From CBDCUF01 sp965222525 (lineage in GTDB: Bacteria; Pseudomonadota; Alphaproteobacteria; Rickettsiales; UBA8987): 64,000 bases of DNA. Of this stretch, positions 25,845 through 35,381 are shown piece after piece. The notes under the pieces were generated by a model. The model did not search any database. It was given only the letters and a program-made list of their open reading frames with translations, and had not been told where the DNA came from. The stretch spans positions 1,426,001 through 1,490,000 of the forward strand of contig OZ244955.1 of the NCBI GenBank assembly GCA_965222525.1, written 5' to 3'. How positions within the stretch are numbered: the first letter of the stretch is position 1; the number at the start of each line of letters is the position of its first letter. The translations under genes were made by a program, and so were the position numbers.

Positions 25845-26528
25845 ATGCATGCATACAGCAAGATGCCTGTTCCTGTTATAGCGGTTGATAGCGATGACTA
25901 CCAGGAACTCAGAAAGGCAGTGGAAACATTGCGCACTATGCTTAAACCTGCCTCTGACAAGGAAATCATATATGAGCTGAAGAAGCTTTCTACCCATTGT
26001 GGTATACCAAACCGGGAAAGCATAAATTTTGCCATGATGCTTGATGATTACCTTGATGACCTTAATGGATTCCCTCTTGATCTGATTCAGTATGCCTGCC
26101 GTCAGTATCGCAATGCACCGGGCAGGGAAAATGATTTTTTCCCACGCCCTGGCCGGTTAAAGCCTTTGATGTCCGGCGAGTTGAGCAAGCGAAAATTCCA
26201 GTTGATGCGTCTTGAGAAACTGCTTGAAACGGCAGATAATCCATCAACGCTGACACTTCCACCAACACAGGAGACAATTGCGGAACAGGCCAGAAATCAG
26301 GCTGAAGTTGAAAAAATGCTGTCAAAATTTACCAGGCGGAAAAGGTATGAATTATCACCGAAGGCAGAGAGAAGACAACATGCCCTGAATACCGAGGCCA
26401 GCTTCAGGGAAATGCTGGCAGCGGGTATGATCACCAGTGAACAGGCGGATGAGATGCTTGCCACTCTCTACCGCAATTACAGCGATGTTTTGATTGATAA
26501 CAACAGGAACAGAAGTGCCAAAACGTAA
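25845..26528 (+). CDS. Phage/island-type hypothetical with FFPRPGRL motif
   Basis: 227 residues from the ATG at 25845, which has AGAGGG just before it. The frame is open further upstream, but that part overlaps an opposite-strand frame and has no good start. The middle part (MMLDDYLDDLNGFPLDLIQYACRQ, then NDFFPRPGRLKPL) matches a recurring alphaproteobacterial prophage/island protein type. The rest is Lys/Arg/Gln-rich helix. Possibly DNA replication-associated in mobile elements. Overlaps the next gene's start by 14 bp. Confidence 0.65.
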   Translation: MHAYSKMPVPVIAVDSDDYQELRKAVETLRTMLKPASDKEIIYELKKLSTHCGIPNRESINFAMMLDDYLDDLNGFPLDLIQYACRQYRNAPGRENDFFPRPGRLKPLMSGELSKRKFQLMRLEKLLETADNPSTLTLPPTQETIAEQARNQAEVEKMLSKFTRRKRYELSPKAERRQHALNTEASFREMLAAGMITSEQADEMLATLYRNYSDVLIDNNRNRSAKT

Positions 26529-27183
26529 GAAACATAAGAATAAACACAACTTCCTTCTGGTTGAGCATGGTAAAATCAACCGCAGCCAGAAAGAGCAGAC
26601 ACATATTTCTGATCTTGGCTCTGAAACACTGGAACAGCATCATGTTCTCAAGGTTGAGTTTGTTGACTCCGAAGGGGAGCTGACAGAGCCAAAAAAGGGA
26701 CGCAAGCGGGTGCGTAATGTTACGCAAACCACACTTGATTACCTGAAAACATATTTGCTTATCAATGATGTGCAATTTGAAGCCGGTGAACGTTTTTACC
26801 GGGATTGCTATTATGCCGGGCTGGTGTCACGCGCAACGCAGCCTGCCTGGGATGGAATCCCCGTTGGCAGAGGTGGCAGGTTTACCGGTTTTGCTGAGGG
26901 AAGTGTGGATTGCAGTAACAGGTACAGTTACATCCGTGACATGCTATCAAGGCGGTATGTAGTAAGGGAACGTGATATTACCAAAGGCAAGGTCGCGCAT
27001 CATCCCATTACCTACTGGGATGTGGCCTTCAGGGTATGTATTGACGGTATTCCTGTTGAGGAGCTTGAGAAATGGACAGATTGGCCTCGTCGTTCGGGAA
27101 AAAAGCTTATCGGTCTGGTGCTTGATGAATTATATGATATATATGATGAAATATATCGTAACAGGGGTGGGATACCGTCGTAA
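26515..27183 (+). CDS. DUF6456-like hypothetical protein
   Basis: 222 residues. Start taken at GTG 26515 with AGGAA five bases before it; an earlier in-frame TTG at 26494 is less likely. The N-terminus is basic (PKRKKHKNKHN). The C-terminal part (EAGERFYRDCYYAGL, then RRSGKKLIGLVLDELYDIY) resembles the helical DUF6456 region of alphaproteobacterial proteins and may be DNA-binding. It overlaps the preceding gene and ends 3 bp before the helicase, indicating an operon. Confidence 0.6.
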   Translation: MPKRKKHKNKHNFLLVEHGKINRSQKEQTHISDLGSETLEQHHVLKVEFVDSEGELTEPKKGRKRVRNVTQTTLDYLKTYLLINDVQFEAGERFYRDCYYAGLVSRATQPAWDGIPVGRGGRFTGFAEGSVDCSNRYSYIRDMLSRRYVVRERDITKGKVAHHPITYWDVAFRVCIDGIPVEELEKWTDWPRRSGKKLIGLVLDELYDIYDEIYRNRGGIPS

Positions 27184-27186
27184 GTT

Positions 27187-28758
27187 ATGGACAAAAAAGC
27201 TGAAAAGATTGAGATTAACGAGCAGTTTGAGCGGGCGTTGGAGCTGATGAAGAAAGGCGGCAAAAGCCTGTTCATCACCGGTAAGGCCGGAACCGGTAAA
27301 TCCACTTTACTTGACTATTTCTGCAAGAACAGCAAAAAGAAACCTGTAGTCCTTGCCCCGACAGGAGTTGCTGCGCTCAATGTAAAAGGCCAGACAATCC
27401 ATAGCTTCTTCAATTTCTACATAGACGTTACCCCCGATAAAATCCGCAAGAAGAAAACCCGACCTAAAGATGAAAAACTCTACAAGAAGCTCAAAACCAT
27501 CATAATTGATGAAGTGTCCATGGTGCGGGCGGATTTGCTGGATTGTGTCGATACTTTCCTGCGGATGTACGGGCCTTCAAAATCAAAGCCGTTCGGCGGA
27601 GTTCAGATGATTTTCGTCGGTGATCTATACCAGCTTCCGCCGGTTGTAACTGCACAGGAGAAGGAAATCTTCACCACCCATTATAAAACACCGTATTTCT
27701 TCAGCGCACATGCTATGGCCGACCTGCCTCTTGAAATCATTGAACTTGAGAAAGTATATCGCCAGAAGGATATGAAATTTGTCAACCTGCTAAACCGTAT
27801 CCGCAATAACTCGGTTGAAGATAGCGATATTGAATTACTTAATAGCCGCTATATGGAAGGGAAAACACCGGACAATGACGAGTTTTATATCAGCCTCACT
27901 ACTACCAACAAGAATGCCGATGCGATTAATGATGCGCATCTGCGGGCACTCAAGGGCAGGATGCATCACTCGGATGCCAGAATCACAGGTGATTTCGGCA
28001 AGGAATATTATCCGACGGCAACTGATTTGCAATTCAAGGTCGGAGCGCAGGTCATGCTGCTTAATAATGACCAGCAGAGGCGCTGGGTAAATGGCAGTAT
28101 CGGCGTGATTGAGGCGGTCAGGGAGGATGAGGAAGGTGAAGAGTATCTCAATATACGTCTGCATGACAGTGACAAGCTGGTATCGGTTTACCGCCATATG
28201 TGGGAGGTCTACCGGTTTTCTTTTGACGGGGCAGCAATTGTATCGGAGCCGGCGGGGACCTTCTCGCAATACCCTTTCCGTCTGGCATGGGCTGTGACTA
28301 TCCACAAGAGCCAGGGCAAGACTTTTGATAAAGTGGTAATTGATATCGGCAGCAGGGGGACGTTTGTCGCCGGCCAGATGTATGTGGGGTTAAGCCGCTG
28401 TACTTCTTTTGAAGGGATCGTCCTGAAAACTCCGGTTAAGAAGCACCATATCCGTACTGACTACCGTATCTTTGATTTCCTGACCGGCTATCAATACAGG
28501 AAATCCGCCGAGGCCATGTCTACCGATGACAAGATTACCTTTATCCAGCAGGCAATTGATGAAAATGCCAGCCTGGATATGACCTATCTGAAAGCCAATG
28601 ATACTAAAACCACCCGCATAGTCATCCCGCTTGCAGTCGGCGATGCCCGCTATCAGGGCAAGCAGTACAAAGGCATGCGCGCCTTCTGTAACAAACGTAA
28701 CGAAGAAAGAATGTTCAAAATCGACAGAATCCTCAAAATTAAGAAAACAGGAAGTTGA
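27187..28758 (+). CDS. PIF1/RecD2-like SF1B DNA helicase
   Basis: 523 residues. Walker A GKAGTGKS at 32-39, Walker B IIIDEVSMV near 105, an SF1 glutamine motif (VFVGDLYQLPPV), and the UvrD_C_2-like VTIHKSQGKTFDKVVID close to residue 390. A 5'-3' helicase of the PIF1 type unwinds DNA or RNA-DNA hybrids. Third gene of the plus-strand trio, probably part of a mobile or defence block. Visibly richer in GC than gltB. Confidence 0.9.
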   Translation: MDKKAEKIEINEQFERALELMKKGGKSLFITGKAGTGKSTLLDYFCKNSKKKPVVLAPTGVAALNVKGQTIHSFFNFYIDVTPDKIRKKKTRPKDEKLYKKLKTIIIDEVSMVRADLLDCVDTFLRMYGPSKSKPFGGVQMIFVGDLYQLPPVVTAQEKEIFTTHYKTPYFFSAHAMADLPLEIIELEKVYRQKDMKFVNLLNRIRNNSVEDSDIELLNSRYMEGKTPDNDEFYISLTTTNKNADAINDAHLRALKGRMHHSDARITGDFGKEYYPTATDLQFKVGAQVMLLNNDQQRRWVNGSIGVIEAVREDEEGEEYLNIRLHDSDKLVSVYRHMWEVYRFSFDGAAIVSEPAGTFSQYPFRLAWAVTIHKSQGKTFDKVVIDIGSRGTFVAGQMYVGLSRCTSFEGIVLKTPVKKHHIRTDYRIFDFLTGYQYRKSAEAMSTDDKITFIQQAIDENASLDMTYLKANDTKTTRIVIPLAVGDARYQGKQYKGMRAFCNKRNEERMFKIDRILKIKKTGS

Positions 28759-28831
28759 AGGGGTATACAACAAAAAACAAAGCCTCATCTTCACCGATAA
28801 CAAAACATGTGGGCATTGTTTGAAGAGGCCT

Positions 28832-30061
28832 CTATAATAGAAAAGGATCTTTAACTGGAACCAGAGACGCATTTGAAGGGTTATATTGGTAGTTTAGAAG
28901 TGTTCCCTGCTTTATTTTGCTAACAGCATTATCAATGGTAAACAATGGCACTAAAAACCATTCGCGGGGCATTATTGGCTTTCCAAAGCGATCCTTGATT
29001 TCAATATTGAACTTCGCCGGTTCAAAGAAGCGATGAATCAGATTTTCTAATTTTACCCGGTTGATATTGGAGAGCTTATAGGTGGCAATGACCTCCACGT
29101 CCGCCATCAGAAAGGTTGGGTCGTTCTTGGCATTGGCGATACGCTTTTCGATGTTGCCACCAGTCACCCCGATTTTGTGAAGCACCTCCTGATTTTTCTT
29201 AATCTCTGGATGCTCAGATTTACTGCGCAGCACATAGATTGTGCCACTTTCAATATCATCATCCTCTTTCTCATCGGAAAATAGCGGTCCGGCATCATTG
29301 TTGGTTATTCTCCTGCCAGCATCGTCCTTATATAAGGCTCTTTGCAGTGAGCGGCTAAGCAAATTACTTTCTGTGCCATTATCATAAATTACTCTAAGTC
29401 TGGCATCCATTTCACCATTTTGGGCTTGTTTAATCTCAGGGCCAACTTCAGCGACAAAGGCAACCTGTCCATTGAGAATGAAAAATTCACCTTCTCTAAT
29501 CCCCGCATCTCGCTGGAAGCGTTTAGTTTTTCGGGCACCTGTTTTTATATCCTCATGAATTACTTCAAATAGCGGCTTAAACTCTGCAAAGTCTGTGCAT
29601 GGCGTGCGCTGGGCGATTTCTTCGGCAGCTTTGATTTCTGCACGGGTTCTCACATGCTTCAGTTTAGTGATATTCGTCTCGCTTTCTGCTTCAACACCAA
29701 GCTCTGCCAACAACGCTTCATCATCCATATCGTCTGGTAAGTCGTCAGACAGTACCGGCTCGCCCACTAATAGCCCCTTGTTATCAAGCCCCGCCAATAC
29801 TTCCCGACATTCAGCTGACCCACGTATTTTATCCAGTCGCACTGCGTAAAGGTGCTCGAATATATCATTGCTTTCACCATGGTGTGGTGGTCGGCCATGC
29901 TCATCGACAAAGCGCTCTATCTCTTCAAAACCGGCAATGATACGTTCTTCTCGTGGCGTCCTGGCAGCCACTTTCTTGTCCTCTACCTCGATGCCTAATT
30001 CGGCGAGTAATGCATTATCTTCTACGGTAAATTTTGTCCTTGACCTTCTAGAACTAGCCAT
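28832..30061 (-). CDS. GIY-YIG nuclease-domain protein (T5orf172/Mug113-like)
   Basis: 409 residues from the ATG at 30061, which overlaps the helicase stop as TAATG and has GGAGG upstream. The C-terminal third holds a GIY-YIG-like fold: GTIYVLRS (273-280), HKIGVTGGNIEKRI (296-309), and later conserved Arg and Glu/His (LENLIHRFF). N-terminal parts duplicate a short motif: NALLAELGIE near 16 and EALLAELGVE near 115. A middle ATP-independent region is unassigned. Last cistron of the methyltransferase-protease-helicase-nuclease operon; probably the effector nuclease. Confidence 0.82.
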   Translation of the reverse strand: MASSRRSRTKFTVEDNALLAELGIEVEDKKVAARTPREERIIAGFEEIERFVDEHGRPPHHGESNDIFEHLYAVRLDKIRGSAECREVLAGLDNKGLLVGEPVLSDDLPDDMDDEALLAELGVEAESETNITKLKHVRTRAEIKAAEEIAQRTPCTDFAEFKPLFEVIHEDIKTGARKTKRFQRDAGIREGEFFILNGQVAFVAEVGPEIKQAQNGEMDARLRVIYDNGTESNLLSRSLQRALYKDDAGRRITNNDAGPLFSDEKEDDDIESGTIYVLRSKSEHPEIKKNQEVLHKIGVTGGNIEKRIANAKNDPTFLMADVEVIATYKLSNINRVKLENLIHRFFEPAKFNIEIKDRFGKPIMPREWFLVPLFTIDNAVSKIKQGTLLNYQYNPSNASLVPVKDPFLL

Positions 30062-32106
30062 TACGCCGCCTCCGATTTCATTCTGGTAAGGAAGGCAACG
30101 CCCTCTGCCATTTTCTTTTCCCATGGGTCGGAGGAGGTAACTGATGGCAACCGTCCGCGTTCCTGTTTGAATTTTAATGCCCGCTTGGCCAGCTCCCTTG
30201 CCTCTTCGATAGTCAGCTTGATCTTTTTTCCCGCAATTACAGAGGCTACTTGTCTGAGGTTATTCTCATTCATGGCCTTGGCCAGAATTGCATATGCTGC
30301 CCCAAATGGGTTTATACGGTCGATCAGGTCAATATCCAGATCACGTACATCCATGGCGAATTTCCGCACCCCGTCGATCAGTGCGGTATTACCACCGGCG
30401 GAAGGCTCTTCATTCGGATTGAGGGCTTTCTTGGCCTGCTGGGTCAGGTTCAGGGCTGCGATGGCATGTTGGCGCACTGCCTCCTGATCCTGCTCATTAA
30501 GTTCCGGGTATTTATCTTTGATGATTTTGCCCATCCGCACCTGTGTCAGTTCTTCCGGCACCAGCTCCTCGTCAAACAGGCCGCGCTCTAGCGAGGTTTT
30601 ATCCTGTACAAATGCAGTAATAACCTCATTCAAATCTTCCTGACAAATACGTGCAGCATCTTCGCTTTTAGGCTCACTCAGACCTTTAATCTCGATCTGG
30701 AACTGGCCGGTTTCCTCGTTAAAGCCCACATTGGCCTTGCTGGAATCATAGCCACCCTCACCATAGTCATACCCCTCCACTGGATCGTTATCAGTGCGCT
30801 TGACGGTGAAGTTGAATTTCGGCGCCAGCACCTGTTCCATCAATAGGCTGGCGGCAATGGCTTTCAGCGTGTCGTTGATGGCATCCACCACCGCTTCCTC
30901 AGAAGCATCCGGTTCGGCAATCAGATTGGTAAAGCGAGAGCGGGTTTTGCCCTTTGCATCACGAGTTGCGCGTCCAATAATCTGGATAATCTCCGTTAGG
31001 CTAGAGCGATAACCAATCGTCAAAGCATGTTCGCACCAAATCCAGTCGAACCCTTCCTTCGCCATGCCGAGTGCGATTATGATATCGACATGGTCACGGT
31101 TGTTTTTCTGCGATGGGTCTTTCAGAGCTGTAGATACCCTGTCTCTGCGCACAGGGTCATCATCCACCAAATCAGCAATCCGCAGTATTTTTCTACTGTG
31201 TTTAACAAGATGGAAGCCGGTTTGCGGGTCAGTTCCTTGCCAGTCCCCCAGCTCGTGAATAATATGCTCCACTTCCTTTATTTTATCCTTGGTACTTTCA
31301 CGAGAATTCACATTCGGGATATGAATAATGGTTTTTTCATCAGGGTTTAGAACATTCAGGATTTCATCCGAATAGGCTCCGGTATAGAAGTAATAGCCAA
31401 TATCCAGCCGCTTGAGATACTGATAGCCATTAAGCTGCTCATAGTAGGTATAGGTGACCGTATCGAATCTGGCTTCATCCTCGGGCATCATCACGGCTTC
31501 CGCGTCACCACGGAAGTAAGAGCCGGTCATCGCCACAATATGCACCTTGTCACGGGCTATAAACTGTCCCAGATGCGTACCCAGCTTGTTATCCGGGTTG
31601 GCACTCGCATGGTGGAATTCGTCTATGGCAATAAGGCAACCGTCAAATGCTTCCACACCATAGCTATCCACTGCAAAGCGGAAGGTTGCATGGGTGCAGA
31701 CCAGGGTTTTGTCATCACTTTCCAGGAAGGTTTTGACGGAGTTTACCTTACCGCCGTTATCACCGCCTGGAGCATTGCACAGATTCCATTTTGCCTCAAC
31801 ATGCCAGTCATAATAGAAGCCGAATTTAGTCAGCAACTCATTATTAAAGCTCGCACCGATGGATTTTTCCGGCACGGCTATGATTGCCTTTCTGATGCCC
31901 TGATTATGCAGCTTATCCAGCGCAATGAACATCAACGCACGGCTTTTACCCGATGCCGGAGGGGATTTTATCAGCAGATACTGCTCACCACGCTTCTCAT
32001 AAGCACGCTCCTGCATAACCCGCATCCCAAGCTCATTGGATTTGGTCGAACTGCCATTAGCGGCGTAGTTTACGGATACGGATGGAATGGTTTTGGGTGT
32101 GGTCAT
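30061..32106 (-). CDS. SF2 DEAD/DEAH-type helicase (restriction-type)
   Basis: 681 residues. Walker A SPPASGKS at 48-55, motif II IDEFHH at 161-166, motif III-like MTGSYF, and C-terminal motifs GMAKEGFDW and QIIGRATRD with the arginine finger. Such helicases translocate on DNA in Type III-like and related systems. It overlaps its upstream neighbour by ATGA and its downstream one by TAATG, so the operon is translationally coupled. The N-terminal 25 residues and C-terminal 250 are family-specific. Confidence 0.88.
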   Translation of the reverse strand: MTTPKTIPSVSVNYAANGSSTKSNELGMRVMQERAYEKRGEQYLLIKSPPASGKSRALMFIALDKLHNQGIRKAIIAVPEKSIGASFNNELLTKFGFYYDWHVEAKWNLCNAPGGDNGGKVNSVKTFLESDDKTLVCTHATFRFAVDSYGVEAFDGCLIAIDEFHHASANPDNKLGTHLGQFIARDKVHIVAMTGSYFRGDAEAVMMPEDEARFDTVTYTYYEQLNGYQYLKRLDIGYYFYTGAYSDEILNVLNPDEKTIIHIPNVNSRESTKDKIKEVEHIIHELGDWQGTDPQTGFHLVKHSRKILRIADLVDDDPVRRDRVSTALKDPSQKNNRDHVDIIIALGMAKEGFDWIWCEHALTIGYRSSLTEIIQIIGRATRDAKGKTRSRFTNLIAEPDASEEAVVDAINDTLKAIAASLLMEQVLAPKFNFTVKRTDNDPVEGYDYGEGGYDSSKANVGFNEETGQFQIEIKGLSEPKSEDAARICQEDLNEVITAFVQDKTSLERGLFDEELVPEELTQVRMGKIIKDKYPELNEQDQEAVRQHAIAALNLTQQAKKALNPNEEPSAGGNTALIDGVRKFAMDVRDLDIDLIDRINPFGAAYAILAKAMNENNLRQVASVIAGKKIKLTIEEARELAKRALKFKQERGRLPSVTSSDPWEKKMAEGVAFLTRMKSEAA

Positions 32107-32891
32107 GAGGTTTTTACCTTATTATTAAAAATACTTTCTATAGCTTCTTTTTTCCAGATGATTCCTAGCTGAGCCTCAAATTCATTTTCTCCTAAACGTC
32201 CGGAATAAATTCCAAGAAATTTCTTACCTGATCCACCTGCTAACACTTGATTTCCAGGAGAGGTGAAATAAGGAGGTTTTACTAAAGCAAAGACTGGAGA
32301 ACCAGACATACCTTGACGAGTTGCTGTATCAACAAGGAATGTTGGTTGATCTTTATAGGCTGGTATATCTATTTCAGATGCTATCGTTGCTCTTTTCCAT
32401 ATGGGAAGATTTTGCAAATGTATTCCTTTTGGGTAACCAATAACAAAAACCTCTTGAGCAATATTAATTATGGCATCCATGTCAAAATCTGCTGCATAAA
32501 TACAATCAACGTTCTGATCGTTCATATTTACTTTAAGTGCTGCAATATCCAACCCTTCATTCTCTATCCATAAGGATCTTCTGCTATTTGGATCATTCTT
32601 TTCATAGTATAATGACCAAGTAATTGTTGCTGGTTTATAGCCTTTTACATAGAAGTTAGCTTCTACAATATTTGGCACTCCACCTGTTTCACTAAGGCAA
32701 TTATTAGTTTCAAAATGTCTACCTGTAACATTGTGCTTATTTGTTATGAGGTATGTTTGATTATTATGCTTCCAAAAGAAACCTGTTCCTATGCCTAAAT
32801 TTGTAATAGGCATATTTTGATCATCTGGATTTTTAAACTGCATCTTTAGTCTAGCTGTTGATACTGTAATAGGGTCTATTGTCACACTCAT
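32103..32891 (-). CDS. Trypsin-like serine protease (chymotrypsin fold) in defence operon
   Basis: 262 residues without signal peptide, so cytoplasmic. Catalytic triad visible as His53 in ITNKHNV, Asp115 in EGLDIAALK and Ser196 in RQGMSGSPV. Its start overlaps the methyltransferase stop by 4 bp (ATGA) and its end overlaps the helicase start by 4 bp. A protease between methyltransferase and helicase suggests activation or toxicity by cleavage rather than a normal restriction enzyme. It has different codon flavour (AT-rich) from the helicase. Confidence 0.85.
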   Translation of the reverse strand: MSVTIDPITVSTARLKMQFKNPDDQNMPITNLGIGTGFFWKHNNQTYLITNKHNVTGRHFETNNCLSETGGVPNIVEANFYVKGYKPATITWSLYYEKNDPNSRRSLWIENEGLDIAALKVNMNDQNVDCIYAADFDMDAIINIAQEVFVIGYPKGIHLQNLPIWKRATIASEIDIPAYKDQPTFLVDTATRQGMSGSPVFALVKPPYFTSPGNQVLAGGSGKKFLGIYSGRLGENEFEAQLGIIWKKEAIESIFNNKVKTS

Positions 32892-33814
32892 GCGGCCTCC
32901 TTATTGTTATTATTAGTCATTTTTGTGTAGAGGTCGAAGAGTTTCTCCAAGCGTTCGGTGTCGTTTTTGAAACGGCGGCCGATATAGATGCGTTCCAGCA
33001 CTTCGTCGTTACGATCATGAGCACGGCGAAGGTTTTCCGGCATTTTTTCGGGGTCGTAGAGTTCGGCGATGGTGGCGGGGAAATGGCGCTCCCGCGCCAG
33101 GAGAATATCCTCTGCGCAGCACGTCAGGTCTTCTTTGTTTTTCTCGGTGAATTTGGGAACAGGAAACGTATTCCAGCCGAGGGTCTTAGAGTAACGAAAA
33201 TCTGTTTTAAGCCTTCCACATACTGTAGCTATCCATGTTCTGTGCAAAGTAGATACAATTATCGAAAATTCCCAGAGTGATGGGCTGTATATTGCAAATG
33301 CTGCATCCGATATCACCGTATCTGCTGTAAAAATATCTGCAGGTAAGTAGTGACGTGCCTCAGATGATGTTTTAGCCACGCAAATTGATAAAGTTTCTTT
33401 GTGAGCACGTTGTGCGAATTTATGAGGAATTGCGGCATAACCTTGTGTCGTTTTTGCGAACGAACTGCTTCTAAATGCTCTCACGCAATCAATTCTTTCT
33501 GCAATTTCCGAGATTATGCTTGCTCTTTCAAGAGCGTTATCTTCAATCCATAAGCACTTGCGATTTCTATAATTGGCTAATTCCTGGGACCCAACGAACC
33601 CTCTGATAAATTCTTTTGATGATGGGACATTACCTATTAATGACTCCTCCTCATCCCGCGTAAGAATAAGGTTCCCGGCATCTCTTGCCATGCTACCAGA
33701 TACCATTTTATTCATTTCAGAATTGAGAGGGGTATTACGAGCTTCTATATATATCTCATCACCAGCAACTAAATATGGTGAAAACGTCAGATTAAATCGT
33801 AACTTTCGTGTTTT
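32888..33814 (-). pseudogene. MmeI/YeeA-like DNA methyltransferase, C-terminal fragment
   Basis: Open frame of about 308 codons without the start. The first Met (33715) is internal, because coding continues upstream through SPYLVAGDEIYIEARNTPL. The C-terminus has target-recognition and MmeI_C-like features: FRYSKTLGWNTFPVP, ARERHFPATIAELYDPEKMP and NDEVLERIYIG. The N-terminal SAM-binding domains (normally several hundred residues with NPPF/Y) are absent. The frame ends in the histidine-kinase gene, overlapping its last codons. A 5' deletion or recombination joined the two. Confidence 0.75.
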
Positions 33815-35381
33815 TTAATGTAATGGCAAACTTTGTACCCTTTTCACTTTCTTCAAGACTGATATTACTATTATGAGCTTTAAGGATTGATTTGACTATT
33901 TCGAGCCCAAGGCCTGTGCCTCCATTATCTCGGTTAGTGGTAAAGAATGGAGTGAATATTTTATCACGATTTGCTTGGGAAATCCCAATTCCATCGTCTG
34001 CTACTGTAAGCTGGATAGTATTATTTGCGTCAGTAACGTCAATAGTCACATTCTTAGCGCCATGCTGGCTACTGTTATCCAGAAGATTGGTTAGTACAGT
34101 TTCAAATGCTTCCCGAGAAATTGCTGCTTCTAGGTTATCATTATCAAATGTAGCAGCAATATTAAGGTTATAGTCTTTATAGCGTTCAGTAAGCTGATCT
34201 ACTATTTCTTTGATACTAGTAGTTTCGTTTGATGAAGAAGCAACATCGGCTCTGGCCAGCTCTAATAATCGTGTTACCAGACGTTTTAATCTATCTGTAT
34301 CATTCGATATGTTTTTCAGAAATTTTTGTCTTTCCTCATCTGACATCTCGTCAAAATGTTCCTGCATAAGCTCGATTGCCCCTTGTATTGCGGTCAGCGG
34401 GGTTTTGAACTCATGAGAGACATGCATTGCAAATTGCTTGATATACTCGGATCTCTCTTCAAGGGTTTTCGCCATTTCAGCAAAGCTTTCTGATAGCAAT
34501 GCTACTTCCTTTGTGACAGGTGATTTAAGAGGTTGAATCGCCGATTTATCATCACTGGATGCCTGTCTGGTTTGGTGTATCAAGGCATGTATTGGCTTTG
34601 CAATTGTATAGGAAGTAAACAATGCAAGAACAAGTGTTGCTGCCAATAATAATATTCCTACCAATATTACCTTATTTTTCTCGGCATACAGGTGTTTTAA
34701 TATATTTTGTGGTGTACGAGAGAGATAGACGATACCTATCAGTCTGTCGTTATGAATAATCGGGAGAGCGACAAAAACTCTTACCCCTGTTCCCCTGCTG
34801 ATTGAGGCTAATGCCGGAGGAGGTTCATCCATAATTCTCTCTCTGAGCACGCTGGTATATTTGCCTTGTAATGCATATTTGATTTCTTCAAGATGTGCAA
34901 AAGATTGCCCTTCTTCAAAGCGGCCAGATACTACTATACCGTTGTAATCCAGAATTTTCATTCCCGATAAGGTTGTCTTTTGGGCATCAATTAATACTGA
35001 ACGCAAACGTTTCCCGGCATCTAATGCCCTTGTATCTGCCGGTGCATTTTCTTTTTGTACTCCGTCAGGACGACGTGATAAAATATCATTTGAAAGAGAA
35101 AGCTGGGGATTTATTGGATGATAATATGCTTCATTCTGAGTGTATGGTGTGTACTCCACCTCTATCCCATAATCTTTATCATCCTCTACTAATCCAGATA
35201 CCTCATTTTTATAAATAGAAGAAATAAAAGCTCCTTGCGATATTAACTCAAGCTCGGTTTGTCTGATCAGGCCATTTTCATAGATACGGAAGAAATATAT
35301 CCCGGCCAGAGGTAAGAGAAGTACAACCAAGTTGACTATCAATAAAATTGTACGTAGACGAAATTTCGGCTTTACTTGCAT
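33792..35381 (-). CDS. Sensor histidine kinase (ChvG/CreC-like), exosortase cluster
   Basis: 529 residues: membrane helix near 10-30, periplasmic sensor to about 235, second helix 238-258, HAMP-like region, then H-box HVSHEFKTPL with phospho-His323, N-box NLLDNSSQHG and G-box GGTGLGLEIVKSIL. The stimulus-sensing part (LELISQGAFISSIYKNE) is like ChvG. It overlaps its response regulator by 10 bp. Presumably senses envelope state and controls the VIT/vWA-exosortase operon. Confidence 0.9.
   Translation of the reverse strand: MQVKPKFRLRTILLIVNLVVLLLPLAGIYFFRIYENGLIRQTELELISQGAFISSIYKNEVSGLVEDDKDYGIEVEYTPYTQNEAYYHPINPQLSLSNDILSRRPDGVQKENAPADTRALDAGKRLRSVLIDAQKTTLSGMKILDYNGIVVSGRFEEGQSFAHLEEIKYALQGKYTSVLRERIMDEPPPALASISRGTGVRVFVALPIIHNDRLIGIVYLSRTPQNILKHLYAEKNKVILVGILLLAATLVLALFTSYTIAKPIHALIHQTRQASSDDKSAIQPLKSPVTKEVALLSESFAEMAKTLEERSEYIKQFAMHVSHEFKTPLTAIQGAIELMQEHFDEMSDEERQKFLKNISNDTDRLKRLVTRLLELARADVASSSNETTSIKEIVDQLTERYKDYNLNIAATFDNDNLEAAISREAFETVLTNLLDNSSQHGAKNVTIDVTDANNTIQLTVADDGIGISQANRDKIFTPFFTTNRDNGGTGLGLEIVKSILKAHNSNISLEESEKGTKFAITLKNTKVTI

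Noticed and set aside
28832..33814. DISARM or BREX assignment for the helicase/methyltransferase cluster
   Set aside because: No DUF1998, PLD, PglZ or BrxC-like genes; gene content differs.
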